Shown one piece after another: positions 11,924 through 12,483 of a stretch of 12,483 nt of DNA. The position numbers and the translations under genes were made by a program. Below the pieces are notes generated by a model. That model ran no database searches, was not told the origin of the DNA, and was given only the letters and a program-made list of their open reading frames with translations. Source of the stretch: Beijerinckiaceae bacterium (GTDB lineage: Bacteria > Pseudomonadota > Alphaproteobacteria > Rhizobiales > Beijerinckiaceae); assembly GCA_947380915.1 (NCBI GenBank), contig CANCSY010000075.1:1-12483 (forward strand), written 5' to 3'. How positions within the stretch are numbered: position 1 is the first letter of the stretch; each line of letters opens with the position of its first letter.

Positions 11924-12483
11924 TCAACTGCACGGCTCAAGCCCCACCCCTCGCATGATCTCCCGCGCCTCCTCCCCGCGCAGATAATCCATCAGCGCTT
12001 GCGCCGCAGGCGGCGCCGTGTCCGCCACCAGCGCCTGCATGGCGTATTCGGTCTGCATTTCCGGGGGCAGGCGGCCCAGAAAGCGTATCCCCTCGATGGG
12101 GACGATTTCGCTGGAGAGTGTGATCACCGCCTGGGCATGGCCCTGCGCCACCGCGCCCGAGACAACCGCGCCCGGCCCGTTGATGAAGATGGCGCGCGCC
12201 CGCAGGCTCTCGCCCAGCCCCAGCTTGTCGGCGGCGGCCAGAACCTCGTTCGCCACATTGGTGCCCGCCTTGGGGTCCGACAGGGCGATGGATTCCAGCG
12301 CCGTGATGGTCGCGCCAAAGTCGGCGACCGTCGCCACGGACAGCGCAGGCCCGCCCTCCGGCGTTCCCATGCCCAGTGGGCTCACCGCGAGCTTGAAGCT
12401 ACTCGTGGGGGCGACCACCCCATCCGCCTGCGCTTTGGCCAGCACCGAGGCCACCAAGACGCCGGCGTGGAAGGGAAAGCCAG
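11924..12483 (-). CDS. ModA-like extracellular substrate-binding protein, N-terminal part outside window
   Basis: The frame is open from the right edge (first complete codon ends at 12481) to the stop at 11924-11926, giving 186 visible C-terminal residues. The start and any signal peptide lie beyond the window; a TTG at 12457 is not a credible start. The sequence has the features of the second lobe of type 2 periplasmic binding proteins related to molybdate-binding ModA: LAVSPLGMG near the left of the visible part, ALSDPKAGTNVANEVLAAADKLGL, a GAVVSGAVAQGHAQAVITLSSEI stretch and the C-terminal ALMDYLRGEEAREIMRGVGLEP. Many ModA-like proteins of this type are encoded outside mod operons and have unknown ligands, and here the neighbours are catabolic genes, not modBC. 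The ligand is unknown; an organic acid is as plausible as an oxyanion. Confidence 0.75.
   Translation of the reverse strand, partial: GFPFHAGVLVASVLAKAQADGVVAPTSSFKLAVSPLGMGTPEGGPALSVATVADFGATITALESIALSDPKAGTNVANEVLAAADKLGLGESLRARAIFINGPGAVVSGAVAQGHAQAVITLSSEIVPIEGIRFLGRLPPEMQTEYAMQALVADTAPPAAQALMDYLRGEEAREIMRGVGLEPCS

Overview
The window is a high-GC (by eye, mid-60s percent) chromosomal stretch from a proteobacterium. An alphaproteobacterium, perhaps of the Hyphomicrobiales, is my best guess. This rests on the GC-rich codon use, the catabolic gene families and the GC-rich dispersed repeats between genes. It is an inference and no marker gene is present. I saw no rRNA, tRNA, insertion sequence or CRISPR array.

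Layout. A small DUF883/YqjD-like protein, cut by the left edge, ends at 307 and faces a Rieske-type ring-hydroxylating oxygenase (minus, 368-1654) across a strong hairpin terminator. The oxygenase diverges from a two-gene plus-strand unit of an SDR dehydrogenase and an isochorismatase-family cysteine hydrolase (1881-3372). A 388-bp repeat-rich spacer follows. Next is a three-gene minus-strand unit, in transcription order an alpha/beta hydrolase, a luciferase-like (LLM) flavin monooxygenase and an NAD(P)H:FMN reductase (6372 down to 3761). It diverges from a class III (CaiB/BaiF) CoA-transferase (6507-7655). A second repeat-bounded spacer separates that gene from a minus-strand pair of an extradiol ring-cleavage dioxygenase and an NMT1/SsuA-like periplasmic binding protein (9644 down to 7736). 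This pair diverges from a Tat-exported amidohydrolase-2 (ACMSD-like decarboxylase) gene and a zeta-class GST of the maleylpyruvate/maleylacetoacetate isomerase type (9825-11593). The right end holds an orphan HicB-like ORF and the C-terminal part of a ModA-like binding protein cut by the window edge.

How the genes may work together. The families are those of aromatic or heteroaromatic catabolism: ring hydroxylation (Rieske, LLM plus flavin reductase), dihydrodiol or alcohol oxidation (SDR), decarboxylation (amidohydrolase-2), ring cleavage (extradiol enzyme), isomerisation of a cleavage product (zeta GST), hydrolysis (alpha/beta hydrolase, cysteine hydrolase), CoA activation and periplasmic substrate capture. 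The genes sit in several alternating short transcription units, a patchwork I cannot match to a named complete pathway. No Rieske reductase or ferredoxin, no ABC permease or ATPase and no regulator gene lies in the window.

Most unusual structure. A 7-bp tandem repeat (GGCAGTC / GACTGCC) occurs at the 3' ends of all four genes that face each other across the two repeat spacers, always in the same orientation relative to the gene. In one case it runs into the coding sequence and supplies the stop codon and C-terminal tail of the CoA-transferase.
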